From contig UROX01000169.1 in assembly GCA_900549685.1 (NCBI GenBank), forward strand, positions 1 to 5,180: DNA of 5,180 bases, in the 5' to 3' direction. Under the pieces are notes generated by a model. That model did no database searches. It saw only the letters and a program-made list of their open reading frames with translations, and was not told where the DNA came from. Made by a program: the position numbers and the translations under genes. Below are positions 5,147 through 5,180 of this stretch, one piece after another. Positions within the stretch are counted from its first letter, which is position 1, and each line of letters begins with the position of its first letter. Origin of the DNA: an uncultured Alistipes sp. Lineage in GTDB: Bacteria > Bacteroidota > Bacteroidia > Bacteroidales > Rikenellaceae.

Positions 5147-5180
5147 ACAACAGCTAAGTTTTTCCCATTGTTTGAAGTGT

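Noticed and set aside
4348..5157. 269-residue plus-strand open frame overlapping the tamL end and running to the right edge
   Set aside because: It is out of frame with the tamL barrel and crosses the promoter and riboswitch. The last 72 codons (from ATG 4941) show no family resemblance.

Overview
The window looks like chromosomal DNA from a GC-rich member of the Bacteroidota, most likely a Bacteroidales organism of the Alistipes/Rikenellaceae kind. The phylum call rests on a TamL-type lipoprotein Omp85 gene, the lack of clear Shine-Dalgarno sequences before the genes, and -33/-7 promoters of the TTTG...TAnnTTTG type. The genus is an inference from base composition and protein style. No mobile element, CRISPR array, tRNA or rRNA was seen, and all four genes are intact.

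Layout: positions 1-99 are non-coding and hold one strong hairpin. dapF (diaminopimelate epimerase) lies on the minus strand at 100-903. A 135-bp divergent intergenic region follows, with promoter-like boxes and two short perfect palindromes. A NfsA-like FMN nitroreductase lies on the plus strand at 1039-1794. After 144 bp with a CCCGGG-type hairpin come alaX (a stand-alone alanyl-tRNA editing domain, 1939-2406) and, 13 bp later, tamL (2420-4822), which probably form one transcription unit. Positions 4823-5180 contain no gene.

The most informative non-coding signal is at the right edge. A well-spaced Bacteroidota promoter (TTTG 5038-5041, TATCTTCG 5061-5068) is followed within about 20 bases by an RNA element (about 5081-5133) with the hallmarks of a SAM-II (SAM-alpha) riboswitch. 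These are a short GUGG/CCAC P1 stem, the GAUUUGG...GCUUGCA loop, the A-rich linker, GCUAAAA, and a 3' AGCG able to form the pseudoknot with CGCU in the loop. The regulated gene must begin beyond position 5180, and by family precedent it should be a methionine/SAM biosynthesis gene.

The genes do not form one pathway. dapF serves lysine and peptidoglycan synthesis, the nitroreductase is a redox enzyme, AlaX guards translation fidelity, TamL works in outer-membrane biogenesis, and the riboswitch belongs to methionine control. I found no convincing novel multi-gene system. The points most worth a second look are the SAM-II leader with an overlapping terminator-like hairpin, and the 18-bp palindrome in the nitroreductase leader.
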